Source: Luteimonas granuli (lineage in GTDB: Bacteria; Pseudomonadota; Gammaproteobacteria; Xanthomonadales; Xanthomonadaceae). Taken from it: a stretch of DNA of 64,000 nucleotides. This document shows, in pieces, positions 11,064 to 18,797 of the stretch. Under the pieces are notes generated by a model. It did not search any database, was not told where the DNA came from, and saw only the letters and a program-made list of their open reading frames with translations. Numbering within the stretch: the stretch's first letter is position 1; the number at the start of each line of letters is the position of its first letter. The translations under genes and the position numbers were made by a program. Where the stretch lies: contig NZ_CP042218.1 of assembly GCF_007795095.1 (NCBI RefSeq), forward strand, positions 1,860,001-1,924,000, given 5' to 3'.

Positions 11064-12059
11064 ATGAGATTGCACGCGATGGCCGTGGCACTGGTCGCGG
11101 CCCTGGTCACGTCCGCCTGCCAGCAGGCGCCGCAGGGCGGGGCGGCGGCGGAGGCCGCGGCCGTGGCTGTGGCCCCGGCCGCCCCGTCCGCGGTGGCGCC
11201 CGCGGTCGATCTGTCGCGGCGCACGATCGCCGACCTGGAAGAGGCCGCCGACCGGGCGCTGCGCGAAGGGCGGATCTACACGCCGGCCGGTGACAGCGCC
11301 GTGGAGTACTGGCTGGAGGCGAGGGCGCGCGATCACGACCGCATCGCCGTGGTCAACGCGGTCGCCGGACTGCAGCCCTACCTGCTGATCGGCTGCGAAG
11401 AAGCGATCGCGCGCCGCGACTTCGCCGAAGCGCGCCGGCTGCACGGGCTGATCGCGGCCGCCGACCCGACCGCACCTGCGCTGCCGCGCCTGGCCGCGGC
11501 GATCGCGGAAGCCGAAGCCGGCGACCGCGCGGAAGCCGTGCGGTTGGCCGCGGAGGCGTCGCGTCGCGAGGACGAGGCGCGGACGGCCGCGCAGACCCGG
11601 GCGGAGGCTGCCTCCGCACAGGCGCCGCCGACCGGCGTATCGGAATCCGCAGCGATGGCGTTGGTGCCGGCGCCCCTTGCCGACACCGACGCACCGCCCG
11701 CCGAGGCGCGGGCGGACATCCGGGCCGACGCAGGAGCCGCGGATACCCGTCAGGCCGGCATCGCCGGCAGTCCGCCATCGGTGCCGGCCTCCGGGCCCGG
11801 GTCCGCGCCCCCGCGCCTGCTGTACCAGCCGGCGCCGCGCTATCCGCCGCTGGCCCTCGGTCGCCGCATGGAGGGCGCGGTGGAAGTCGCCTTCACCATC
11901 CGCCCCGATGGCCAGGTGGAGAACACGCGCGTGCTCCAGGCCAGCCCCCCGGGCGTGTTCGATCGCTCCGCGCTGGCGGCCGTGGGCGATTACCGCTTCG
12001 AGCCCACCGGCCGGAACGTGCCCTCTACGGTCACCGTGCGCTTCACCCTCGACCGGTAA
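11064..12059 (+). CDS. TonB C-terminal-domain lipoprotein (energy-transducer-like)
   Basis: A 331-residue protein whose last 80 residues form a TonB C-terminal domain: LLYQPAPRYPPLALGRR, then GAVEVAFTIRPDGQVENTRV and a terminal VTVRFTLDR. Unlike classical TonB it starts with a lipoprotein signal (MRLHAMAVALVAALVTSAC, lipobox Cys19) rather than an uncleaved membrane anchor. The middle (about residues 50-250) is Ala/Glu/Arg-rich, partly helical and TPR-like. Such proteins in this family of bacteria are usually annotated as energy transducer TonB, but without an inner-membrane anchor coupling to ExbB/ExbD is doubtful. A periplasmic scaffold role is possible. No ExbB or ExbD gene is nearby. Confidence 0.75.
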   Translation: MRLHAMAVALVAALVTSACQQAPQGGAAAEAAAVAVAPAAPSAVAPAVDLSRRTIADLEEAADRALREGRIYTPAGDSAVEYWLEARARDHDRIAVVNAVAGLQPYLLIGCEEAIARRDFAEARRLHGLIAAADPTAPALPRLAAAIAEAEAGDRAEAVRLAAEASRREDEARTAAQTRAEAASAQAPPTGVSESAAMALVPAPLADTDAPPAEARADIRADAGAADTRQAGIAGSPPSVPASGPGSAPPRLLYQPAPRYPPLALGRRMEGAVEVAFTIRPDGQVENTRVLQASPPGVFDRSALAAVGDYRFEPTGRNVPSTVTVRFTLDR

Positions 12060-12117
12060 GGGCCGGCCCTCTGCGTGCGCCATGCATAATGGCGCGCCCA
12101 TCGCAACGAGGCCCCTC

Positions 12118-12786
12118 ATGCTGCTGGACTGCATCGAGCGCGAGACCGGTCCGGACCCGGCCTGGAGCATCATCTGGCTCCACGGGCTCGGCGCCGACGG
12201 CAACGACTTCGTCCCGATCGTGCCCGAGCTGGTGCGCCCCGGCTGGCCCGCGCTCCGCTTCGTGTTCCCGCACGCGCCGGTGCGCCCGGTGACGATCAAC
12301 AACCGCGTGCCGATGCGCGCCTGGTACGACATCGTCGACGTCGACCTGGCCAACCGCGCCGACGAGGCCGGCGTCGCGGAGTCCATGCGCCAGGTGGAAG
12401 CGCTGCTCGCCCGCGAGGGCGGGCGCGGCGTGCCGCGCTCGCGCGTGGTGCTCGCCGGGTTCTCGCAGGGCGGCGCGATCGCGCTCGCCGCGGGCCTCCG
12501 CAGCGCGGAACCGCTGGGCGGGATCGTGGCCCTGTCCACCTACGTGCCCTCGGCCCCCAGGGCGCGGGAAGCACTCGTCGCCGGGGCCGAGCGGCAGCCG
12601 GTGTTCATGGCCCACGGCAGCCAGGATCCGGTCGTGCCCTTCCAGGCAGGCCTGCAGAGCGCGGAGCTGCTGCGCGCGCTGGGCTTCCAGGTCGACTGGC
12701 ACGCGTATCCGATGCCGCATTCGGTCTGCGCCGAGGAGATCCGCGACCTTGGCGACTGGCTGGGCAGGCGGTTCGCCGCGGGTTGA
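12118..12786 (+). CDS. estB: Carboxylesterase / phospholipase-like alpha/beta hydrolase
   Basis: A 222-residue serine hydrolase of the EstB/acyl-protein-thioesterase family, cleaving short-chain esters in the cytoplasm. The family opening IIWLHGLGADGNDFVP is near residues 18-33, the nucleophile elbow GFSQGGAIAL is near residue 122, and DPVVPF plus the late His in YPMPHSVCAEE complete the triad. Length matches the family (about 220). ATG 12118 is chosen because MLLDCIERETG matches the usual short N-terminus; an upstream ATG at 12082 would add 12 residues. CATAAT at 12085-12090 is a candidate -10 box. No signal peptide is present. Confidence 0.9.
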   Translation: MLLDCIERETGPDPAWSIIWLHGLGADGNDFVPIVPELVRPGWPALRFVFPHAPVRPVTINNRVPMRAWYDIVDVDLANRADEAGVAESMRQVEALLAREGGRGVPRSRVVLAGFSQGGAIALAAGLRSAEPLGGIVALSTYVPSAPRAREALVAGAERQPVFMAHGSQDPVVPFQAGLQSAELLRALGFQVDWHAYPMPHSVCAEEIRDLGDWLGRRFAAG

Positions 12787-12799
12787 GGCTGTGGCCGAC

Positions 12800-12825
12800 G
12801 CGCGCCCCCCGGTCCGCGGGCGCGC
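12800..12825 (+). terminator. GC hairpin after carboxylesterase gene
   Basis: The 8-base arms GCGCGCCC (12800-12807) and GGGCGCGC (12818-12825) pair perfectly around a 10-base loop, starting 13 bases after the stop codon. No T-run follows, so it may only attenuate or stabilise the message. Confidence 0.35.
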
Positions 12826-12899
12826 ATGACCGCCGGCCGGAACGCGGGCTACCATGCCCATACGCTGCAGCTGCCGCCGGGAACGGGAAGGAGGACGCC

Positions 12900-13631
12900 G
12901 TGAAGGTGGTCATCGCCGACGACGAACCACTGGCCCGCGAGCGTCTGCGCGGCCTGCTGGCCGCGCACGCCGACATCACCGTCGTGGCCGAGGCCGGCGA
13001 CGGTCGCGCCGCGCTGCAGGCCTGCGCCGAACACGAGCCCGACCTGGTGCTGCTGGACATCGCGATGCCGGGGATCGACGGCCTCGAGGCCGCGCGCCAT
13101 CTGGCCGCCTTCGAGCCGCGTCCGGCGGTGGTGTTCTGCACGGCCTACGACGCCCATGCGCTGTCGGCCTTCGATGCCGCCGCGGTCGACTACCTGGTCA
13201 AGCCCGTGCGGCCGGAGCGCCTGCAGGCCGCGCTCGAACGCGTGCGCACCTTCGCCGCCGGGCTGGAGCATGGCCGCAGCGGAGACGGTGGCGGCAAGCG
13301 CCGCACCCATCTCTGCGCGCGCCTGCGCGGCAGCCTGCGCCTGATCCCCATCGAGGACGTCCATTACCTCCAGGCCGAGGAGAAGTACGTCGTGGTGCAC
13401 CACGCCCGCGGCGAGGACCTGATCGAGGAGTCGCTGAAATCCCTGGAGGAGGAGTTCGGCGACAGGTTCCTGCGCATCCACCGCAACTGCCTGGTGGCGC
13501 GCCACGAACTGGTCGAGCTGCGCCGGGAGCCCGACGGCCAGGTCCACGCCATCCTCCGTCACGGCAGCCAGCCGCTGGAGGTCAGCCGGCGCTGCGTGGC
13601 GCCGCTGCGGGAACTGTTGCGGCAGCCCTGA
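12900..13631 (+). CDS. algR: LytTR-family response regulator (AlgR-like)
   Basis: A 243-residue two-component response regulator. The receiver domain (1-120) has the acidic pocket Asp7/Asp8, phosphoacceptor Asp53 in LVLLDIAMPG, and Lys at DYLVKPV. The C-terminal LytTR DNA-binding domain (about 140-240) shows IEDVHYLQAEEKYVVV and FLRIHRNCLVARH. The GTG at 12900 is strongly supported by GGAAGGAGG at 12886-12894. The next gene is hemC, the same neighbour algR has in Pseudomonas, where AlgR controls alginate and twitching motility. The partner histidine kinase (algZ/fimS) is not immediately upstream, where an esterase gene lies. Target genes cannot be read from sequence. Confidence 0.9.
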   Translation: MKVVIADDEPLARERLRGLLAAHADITVVAEAGDGRAALQACAEHEPDLVLLDIAMPGIDGLEAARHLAAFEPRPAVVFCTAYDAHALSAFDAAAVDYLVKPVRPERLQAALERVRTFAAGLEHGRSGDGGGKRRTHLCARLRGSLRLIPIEDVHYLQAEEKYVVVHHARGEDLIEESLKSLEEEFGDRFLRIHRNCLVARHELVELRREPDGQVHAILRHGSQPLEVSRRCVAPLRELLRQP

Positions 13632-13643
13632 CGCGCGGTCGGG

Positions 13644-13655
13644 GATAATCCCCCC
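13644..13655 (+). promoter_or_regulatory. -10 box of hemC, predicted leaderless start
   Basis: GATAAT at 13644-13649 is followed by six C residues and then the hemC ATG at 13656. Transcription would begin at or next to the A of ATG, giving a leaderless mRNA. No good -35 box is visible at the usual distance. Confidence 0.45.
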
Positions 13656-14573
13656 ATGACCACACTCCGCATCGCCACCCGCAAGAGCCCGCTCGCCCTC
13701 TGGCAGAGCGAACACGTCGCCGCCCTGCTCCGCGCCGCACACCCCGGCCTCGAGGTCGAACTGGTGCCCATGTCCACGCGCGGCGACGAGGTGCTGGACC
13801 GTTCCCTGTCCGCGATCGGCGGCAAAGGCCTGTTCCTGAAGGAGCTGGAGCTGGCGATGCTGCGGGGCGAGGCCGATTGCGCGGTGCATTCGCTCAAGGA
13901 CGTACCGATGGAGGTCGACGCGCCGTTCGCGCTGCCGGCCTTCCTCGAGCGCGCGGACCACGCCGACGCCTTCGTCAGCAATCAGTTCGCCACCTTCGAG
14001 GCCCTGCCGCCCGGCGCCTGCGTGGGCACCTCCTCGCTGCGCCGGCAGGCCCAGCTGCGCGCGCTGCGCCCGGATCTCGACATCCGTGACCTGCGGGGCA
14101 ACGTCAATACCCGGCTGGCGAAGCTCGACGGCGGCGAGTACGACGCCATCCTGCTCGCCTGCGCGGGCCTGGAGCGCCTGGGCCTGGGCGGACGCATCCG
14201 CACGCGCCTGGATGCGCCGGAATGGCTGCCGGCGCCGGCGCAGGGCGTGATCGCGATCGAATGCCGCGGCGACGACGCGGCGGTGATGGACCTGTGCCGC
14301 GTTCTCGACCACGCGCCGACGCGGACCTGCGCCTCGGCCGAACGCGCGCTCAATCTGGCGCTGCATGGCAGCTGCCATGTGCCGGTGGCGGCGCTGGCGC
14401 GGCTCGACGGCGACGTGCTGCGGCTGCAGGGCCTCGTCGGGTCGGCGAGCGACGGTCGCGCGGTGCGGGCGGAAGCCGCTGGACCCGTCTCCGAGCCCGA
14501 TGCACTGGGCCGCACGGTGGCGGCGAAGCTGCTCGAGGGCGGTGCCGGCGAATTCCTGCCGGCAGCGGGCTAG
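13656..14573 (+). CDS. hemC: Hydroxymethylbilane synthase (porphobilinogen deaminase)
   Basis: A 305-residue cytoplasmic enzyme that joins four porphobilinogen units into hydroxymethylbilane for haem and sirohaem. Signatures include [17 protein letters not shown] at the N-terminus, STRGDEVLD, the substrate loop [17 protein letters not shown], and [16 protein letters not shown]. The dipyrromethane cofactor attaches to Cys240 in [11 protein letters not shown], equivalent to E. coli Cys242. Length is normal. Its stop codon overlaps the stop of the converging DUF481 gene through a shared CTAG. GATAAT six bases before ATG suggests its own promoter besides read-through from the response regulator gene. 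Confidence 0.96.
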   Translation: MTTLRIATRKSPLALWQSEHVAALLRAAHPGLEVELVPMSTRGDEVLDRSLSAIGGKGLFLKELELAMLRGEADCAVHSLKDVPMEVDAPFALPAFLERADHADAFVSNQFATFEALPPGACVGTSSLRRQAQLRALRPDLDIRDLRGNVNTRLAKLDGGEYDAILLACAGLERLGLGGRIRTRLDAPEWLPAPAQGVIAIECRGDDAAVMDLCRVLDHAPTRTCASAERALNLALHGSCHVPVAALARLDGDVLRLQGLVGSASDGRAVRAEAAGPVSEPDALGRTVAAKLLEGGAGEFLPAAG

Positions 14574-15250
14574 AAGCGATAGCGGAGGTGCAGCGAGCCC
14601 TCGGTGTCCGTGGCGCCGGTGCCACCGTTGCCGGCGCTGTCGTGGCGCAGTTCGAAGTTCGAGTGCAGCGTCCACTGCGGCTGCAACTTCAGGTCCAGGC
14701 CGATCACCTGCCGGGTGGTGGTGTTGAACTTCCCGGCTTCGACCAGCAGGTTCTGCGTCAACATGGCGCGTTCGGCGATCGACTGGCGCAGTTCCAGCCG
14801 ACCGCGGGCGATCAGGCCCTCGGCCGCGGTGCCGTGGTCGGCATAAGGCCGCAGGCGATAGCCGGTGCCGAACTCCAGCTTCACGCTGGTGTCGGGGGTG
14901 CGGATGGCCTCATAGCCGAAGCCGGTGGTGAAGCGCGAATGGCTGCCATGGTTGACGCGCCAGTCGCGGCGCACCGCCGGGGAGTACAGCGGATAGCGGC
15001 GCGCGGCCAGCGCGGGCAGGCGGCTCGCGACCAGCGGATCCACGCTGCCGGGGGCCCGCGCCGGCTGGATGCGGGTGAAGCGATTGGGCGCGCCCCAGCC
15101 GGCATCGTCACAGACGAGCTGATAGCACGGGCGGCGCAGGTCGGCGCGACCCGCCACCAGCGCGAGCGCCGCCGGCTCGCCGGGTGATTCCGGCAAGGGC
15201 TGGATGAACACGGGTGGTGTGGCGAGGGCCAGCCAGAGGGCCGCAAGCAT
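14570..15250 (-). CDS. DUF481-type outer-membrane protein, short form
   Basis: A 226-residue protein with a probable signal peptide ([15 protein letters not shown]) and a C-terminus of alternating beta strands ending in LHLRYRF. The terminal aromatic residue is typical of outer-membrane barrels. The second half (from [12 protein letters not shown], about residue 110) resembles the last strands of DUF481/YdiY proteins. The first half does not look like the missing early strands and contains Arg/Pro-rich text with three Cys. It may therefore be a shortened or rearranged barrel. No function is assigned. It ends by overlapping hemC on the other strand. Confidence 0.6.
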   Translation of the reverse strand: MLAALWLALATPPVFIQPLPESPGEPAALALVAGRADLRRPCYQLVCDDAGWGAPNRFTRIQPARAPGSVDPLVASRLPALAARRYPLYSPAVRRDWRVNHGSHSRFTTGFGYEAIRTPDTSVKLEFGTGYRLRPYADHGTAAEGLIARGRLELRQSIAERAMLTQNLLVEAGKFNTTTRQVIGLDLKLQPQWTLHSNFELRHDSAGNGGTGATDTEGSLHLRYRF

Positions 15251-15330
15251 GCGCCGGGCTCCGATGACGAACGCTGGGCACCATTATCGCGATGATCCGC
15301 CGGCGTTCCAAGGCACTCGCGCCGGGCCGT

Positions 15331-16287
15331 TCAGTAGTACGCGGCCACCACGTGCTTCGCCTGGGCGAAGAACAGCCAGCGCTCGGCGAACGCGCCCGCA
15401 AGCAGCCCCAGCGCCGCCAGCAGGCTGGCGGCGAGCGCCGGCATCCAGCCCAGCGCCGCCGCCGCCGATGCCAGCAGCGGCAGCACCGCCAGGCCTGCGA
15501 TCGCCGCAGCCCGCAGCCCGCGGGCATGCCGACGCGCGACTTCGAAGACCATCTCGCGGGTGATGTAGCTGGCCTCGGTGTGCGGACGCTCGAATACCCG
15601 CACTTCGCGTCCGGGAAGGCCCACCGCCGCACCGCGCGCGGCCGGCTGCGGCGCGCGGTCGATGGCACGCCAGTACAGCCACTTCAGGGCCGCGACCACC
15701 AGCCCGGACAGCGTCAGCGCCGGCAGCATCCTGCCGGGATCCGGGCCGACCGGCACGGCCGCCAGGATCACCAGCTGCAGCGCGAGTCCGGTCAGCAGGG
15801 CGAACAGCAGGTACACGGGCAGCACCAGCGGGTGCCGCCAGGCGGGAATGGGTCTGAGCGAGGCGTAGATCATCGCGGTGCAGGCCACCGTGGCCAGCGC
15901 CAGAGCCAGCATCAGCCCGCCCAGGCAGGCCAGCGCGGCGGTCCGGGTGGCGCCGGACGGCATCCACAGCAGCAGGCCGACGATGGCGAGCGCCGGAAGC
16001 GGGGTGGCCACCGCCAGCACACCCTCCCGCGACAGCCAGGACGTGCGCCACTGGCTGAAGGCGCGCCAGGCGCGCGCGGGCTTGCCCAGGTGGGCGAGCG
16101 AACAGAGCAGCCCGACGGTCGACAGCACCAGGCCGAGCACGACTCCCGCCAGCTGCACGCCCTCCGGCGCCAGGGGCAGGCCGCCGCGCAGCGCCGCCAG
16201 CGCCAGGGCCAGCCCCGACCAGGCGAGCAGGCCGTACCCGGCGCCGGACAGGGTGGTGAAGAAGATGACCGAAAGGGCGGGATGCAT
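15331..16287 (-). CDS. DmsC/SoeC-like membrane anchor subunit of molybdoenzyme
   Basis: A 318-residue integral membrane protein of the DmsC family with about eight helices, starting MHPALSVIFFTTLSGAGYGL. DmsC-type subunits bind quinone and anchor the molybdopterin and iron-sulfur subunits to the inner membrane. Near the C-terminus, after VFERPHTEASYITREMVFEVAR, two more helices follow. It is the last gene of a four-gene operon, 6 bases after the iron-sulfur subunit. With the catalytic subunit lacking a Tat signal, the complex should face the cytoplasm, as in SoeABC sulfite dehydrogenases. A DMSO- or polysulfide-reductase role is an alternative. Confidence 0.85.
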   Translation of the reverse strand: MHPALSVIFFTTLSGAGYGLLAWSGLALALAALRGGLPLAPEGVQLAGVVLGLVLSTVGLLCSLAHLGKPARAWRAFSQWRTSWLSREGVLAVATPLPALAIVGLLLWMPSGATRTAALACLGGLMLALALATVACTAMIYASLRPIPAWRHPLVLPVYLLFALLTGLALQLVILAAVPVGPDPGRMLPALTLSGLVVAALKWLYWRAIDRAPQPAARGAAVGLPGREVRVFERPHTEASYITREMVFEVARRHARGLRAAAIAGLAVLPLLASAAAALGWMPALAASLLAALGLLAGAFAERWLFFAQAKHVVAAYY

Positions 16288-16293
16288 CGGGTG

Positions 16294-16998
16294 TCAGCGC
16301 CTCAGGACGCGGGTGAGCCAGTGCAGCGGCGAGGTCGCGCGAGTCGGCGCTTCGGCCTCGGCACCATCCCCGTCGCGCCGCGGCCGCGGCGGCAGGTAGC
16401 GGTTGACGGGCGCGTAGCCGAGCTCCGGCATCAACGCCACGCCGCCGCGCGCGGCGACCAGCTTCGACACGTCGGACTCCGGGTCGCCGAGGTCGCCGAA
16501 GTGGCGCGCACGCGTCGGACAGGCCTGCACGCAGGCCGGCACGCGTTCGGATTCGTCGAGATGGGTGTTGTAGATGCGGTCGACGCACAGGGTGCACTTC
16601 TTCATCACCCCCTCGACCTCGCTGTACTCGCGCGCGCCGTAGGGACAGGCCCAACTGCAGAGCTTGCAGCCGATGCACTTGTCCTCGTCCACCAGCACGA
16701 TGCCGTCCTCGGCGCGCTTGTAGCTGGCGCCGGTGGGGCAGACGGTGACGCAGGCCGGTGTTTCGCAGTGCAGGCAGGAGCGCGGGAAGTGCAGGGTCAT
16801 CGCGGGCTGCTCAGGCGTGCGTTCGACCTCGTAGCTGTGCACACGGTTGAACCACACGCCCTCCGGATCCTTTCCGTACGGTCGCTCGTCGGTCAGCGGC
16901 CCGGCGATGCCGCCGGCGTTCCATTCCTTGCAGCTGGTGGCGCAGGCGTGGCAGCCGACGCAGGTGTCGAGGTCGATCACCAGGCCCAGTTTCTTCAT
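16294..16998 (-). CDS. 4Fe-4S ferredoxin-type subunit of molybdoenzyme (DmsB/SoeB-like)
   Basis: A 234-residue electron-transfer subunit. Four cysteine groups for four [4Fe-4S] clusters are visible in DmsB order: CVGCHACATSCKEWN (about residue 13), CLHCETPACVTVCPTG (about 68), CIGCKLCSWACPYG (about 100) and CTLCVDRI with CVQACPTRARHFGD (about 120-155). It relays electrons between the molybdopterin subunit and the DmsC-like anchor. ATG 16998 is used; an in-frame GTG at 17022 would add eight residues and would lie 5 bases from the transporter stop. Neither has a clear ribosome site. No Tat signal is present. Confidence 0.9.
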   Translation of the reverse strand: MKKLGLVIDLDTCVGCHACATSCKEWNAGGIAGPLTDERPYGKDPEGVWFNRVHSYEVERTPEQPAMTLHFPRSCLHCETPACVTVCPTGASYKRAEDGIVLVDEDKCIGCKLCSWACPYGAREYSEVEGVMKKCTLCVDRIYNTHLDESERVPACVQACPTRARHFGDLGDPESDVSKLVAARGGVALMPELGYAPVNRYLPPRPRRDGDGAEAEAPTRATSPLHWLTRVLRR

Positions 16999-17027
16999 CG
17001 TCGGCGGCGGCAGGTCGGTCACGGCGT

Positions 17028-18797
17028 TCAGGCGCTGAAGGGGAAGTGGCGGGGGATCAGCACGATCGCCATCACGATGAAGATGAGGTTCAGCGGCAGT
17101 CCCACTTTCACGAAATCGCGGAAGCGGTAGCCGGCGGCGGCGTAGACCATGGTGTTGGTCTGGTAGCTGATCGGCGTGGCGAAGCTGGTGGACGCGGCGA
17201 AGGCCACCGCCACCAGGAAGGGCTTGCTGTCGAGTCCGAGCGACTCCGCGGTGGCGATCGCGATCGGCACCACCACCGCGGCCGAGGCGTTGTTGCTCAT
17301 GATCTCGGTCAGCAGAGAGGTCAGGATGTAGATCACCGCCAGCGTCGCCACCGGGCCGAAGCCGCCCACCATGTCGATCGAGAAGTCGGCGAGCATCGCG
17401 GCCGCGCCGCTCTTCTGCAGCGCGATCCCCAGTGGCAGGACGCCTGCAAGCAGCAGCACCACGCGCCAGTCGATCGAGGCATAGGCCTCCTCGGGTTCGA
17501 GCACGCGCAGCAGCAGGAGCAGGCAGCAGCCGATGATCGCCGCGGCGACGATGCTCATCAGGCCGGCGGCGGCCACCGCCACCACCGCGGTCAGGATCCC
17601 CAATGCCAGCAGCGAGCGCCGGAGCGAGGTGCGGGTCTGCTCGCGCTGGCCGAGCACCACCAGCCCCGGGTCGGCGCGCATCAGCTCGAGCGCGCTCTGC
17701 GGGGCGTCGAGCAGGAGCACGTCGCCGACCGCGAGGGGCACGTGGTCCAGCGGCTGCCGGATCGACAGCCGGTGCCGGTGCAGGCCCTGCACACGGGCGT
17801 GGTACATGTGCGCGAAGCGCAGGCTGGCCAGGGTGTGGCCGATAAGGTGCGAGCCGGGCGCGACCATCACTTCGGCGTGCACGCGGCCGTCCTCGTCGTC
17901 GCCCTCGAGGTCGCCGGCGACCTGGTGGTGGCGCAGCTTGAGCATGCGGCGCGCGGCCTCGATGTCGTTCCAGTTTCCACGCAGCAGCAGGCGGTCGCCG
18001 GCCTCGACCTCGGCGGCGCGTGGCGATGGAACGGTCGCGCGCTGGCGGAAGATCTCCAGCAGTACCACGTCGCCGTCGTTGCCGGGCAGCAGCTCGCTGC
18101 CGCGGCGGCCGATCGCCGACGACTTCTCCGTCACCAGCAGCTCGGTGACGTAGCGTCCGGCGTGGCCGCTGTCGGCCTGCTGCGGCACGCCCAGGTCGGG
18201 CAGCAGGAAGCGGCGAGCGACCATCAGGTACACGGTGCCGATCACCACGAAGAGGATGCCGAGCTGGCTGAACTCGAAGATGGTGAAGCCGGCGTGCCCG
18301 GCCTGCCGCGCCATCGAGTCCACCAGCAGGTTGGTCGAGGTGCCGATCAGGGTGCACACGCCGCCGAACTGGGCGGCGTAGGACAGCGGGATGAGGAACT
18401 TCGACGGCGGCAGGTTGTTGGCCACCGCGGCGGCGATGATCAGCGGCAGGAACACGGCGACCGCCGCGGTGTTGTTGATGAAGGCCGAGACCGCGGCGGT
18501 CAGCAGCATCATCACCAGCGCCAGCAGCCAGCCCCAGCGGATGCGCGCGATCGCCTCGCCCAGGCGGTTGAGCGAGCCGCTCTGCTGCAGGCCGGCGCTG
18601 AGCACGAACATCGCCGCCACCGTGACCGTGGCCGGGCTGCTGAATCCCGACAGCGCCTCCTCGGTGGTGACCAGCCGCAGGGTGAGGAGCGCCGCCAGCA
18701 CCAGCATCGCCACCACTTCCGGCGGCATCCTCTCGCTGACGAACAGCGCCACCGCGCCCGCCAGAACCAGGAAGGTGAGCAGCATGTCCGGCGTCAT
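17028..18797 (-). CDS. SLC13/DASS-family anion transporter with RCK_C (TrkA-C) domains
   Basis: A 589-residue sodium- or proton-coupled anion permease. N-terminal helices include the family motif SAFINNTAAVAVFLPL (about residue 110). The cytoplasmic centre (about 215-390) carries two TrkA-C/RCK_C domains, and the C-terminal half has a second SNNASAAVVVPIA motif near residue 510. This layout is that of SAC1/SLT-like sulfate permeases rather than di- or tricarboxylate carriers, although the substrate is inference. Its ATG overlaps the stop of the molybdopterin subunit gene (ATGA), and the iron-sulfur subunit follows. An anion transporter inside a redox-enzyme operon suggests movement of the enzyme's oxyanion substrate or product, such as sulfite or sulfate. 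Confidence 0.88.
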   Translation of the reverse strand: MTPDMLLTFLVLAGAVALFVSERMPPEVVAMLVLAALLTLRLVTTEEALSGFSSPATVTVAAMFVLSAGLQQSGSLNRLGEAIARIRWGWLLALVMMLLTAAVSAFINNTAAVAVFLPLIIAAAVANNLPPSKFLIPLSYAAQFGGVCTLIGTSTNLLVDSMARQAGHAGFTIFEFSQLGILFVVIGTVYLMVARRFLLPDLGVPQQADSGHAGRYVTELLVTEKSSAIGRRGSELLPGNDGDVVLLEIFRQRATVPSPRAAEVEAGDRLLLRGNWNDIEAARRMLKLRHHQVAGDLEGDDEDGRVHAEVMVAPGSHLIGHTLASLRFAHMYHARVQGLHRHRLSIRQPLDHVPLAVGDVLLLDAPQSALELMRADPGLVVLGQREQTRTSLRRSLLALGILTAVVAVAAAGLMSIVAAAIIGCCLLLLLRVLEPEEAYASIDWRVVLLLAGVLPLGIALQKSGAAAMLADFSIDMVGGFGPVATLAVIYILTSLLTEIMSNNASAAVVVPIAIATAESLGLDSKPFLVAVAFAASTSFATPISYQTNTMVYAAAGYRFRDFVKVGLPLNLIFIVMAIVLIPRHFPFSA

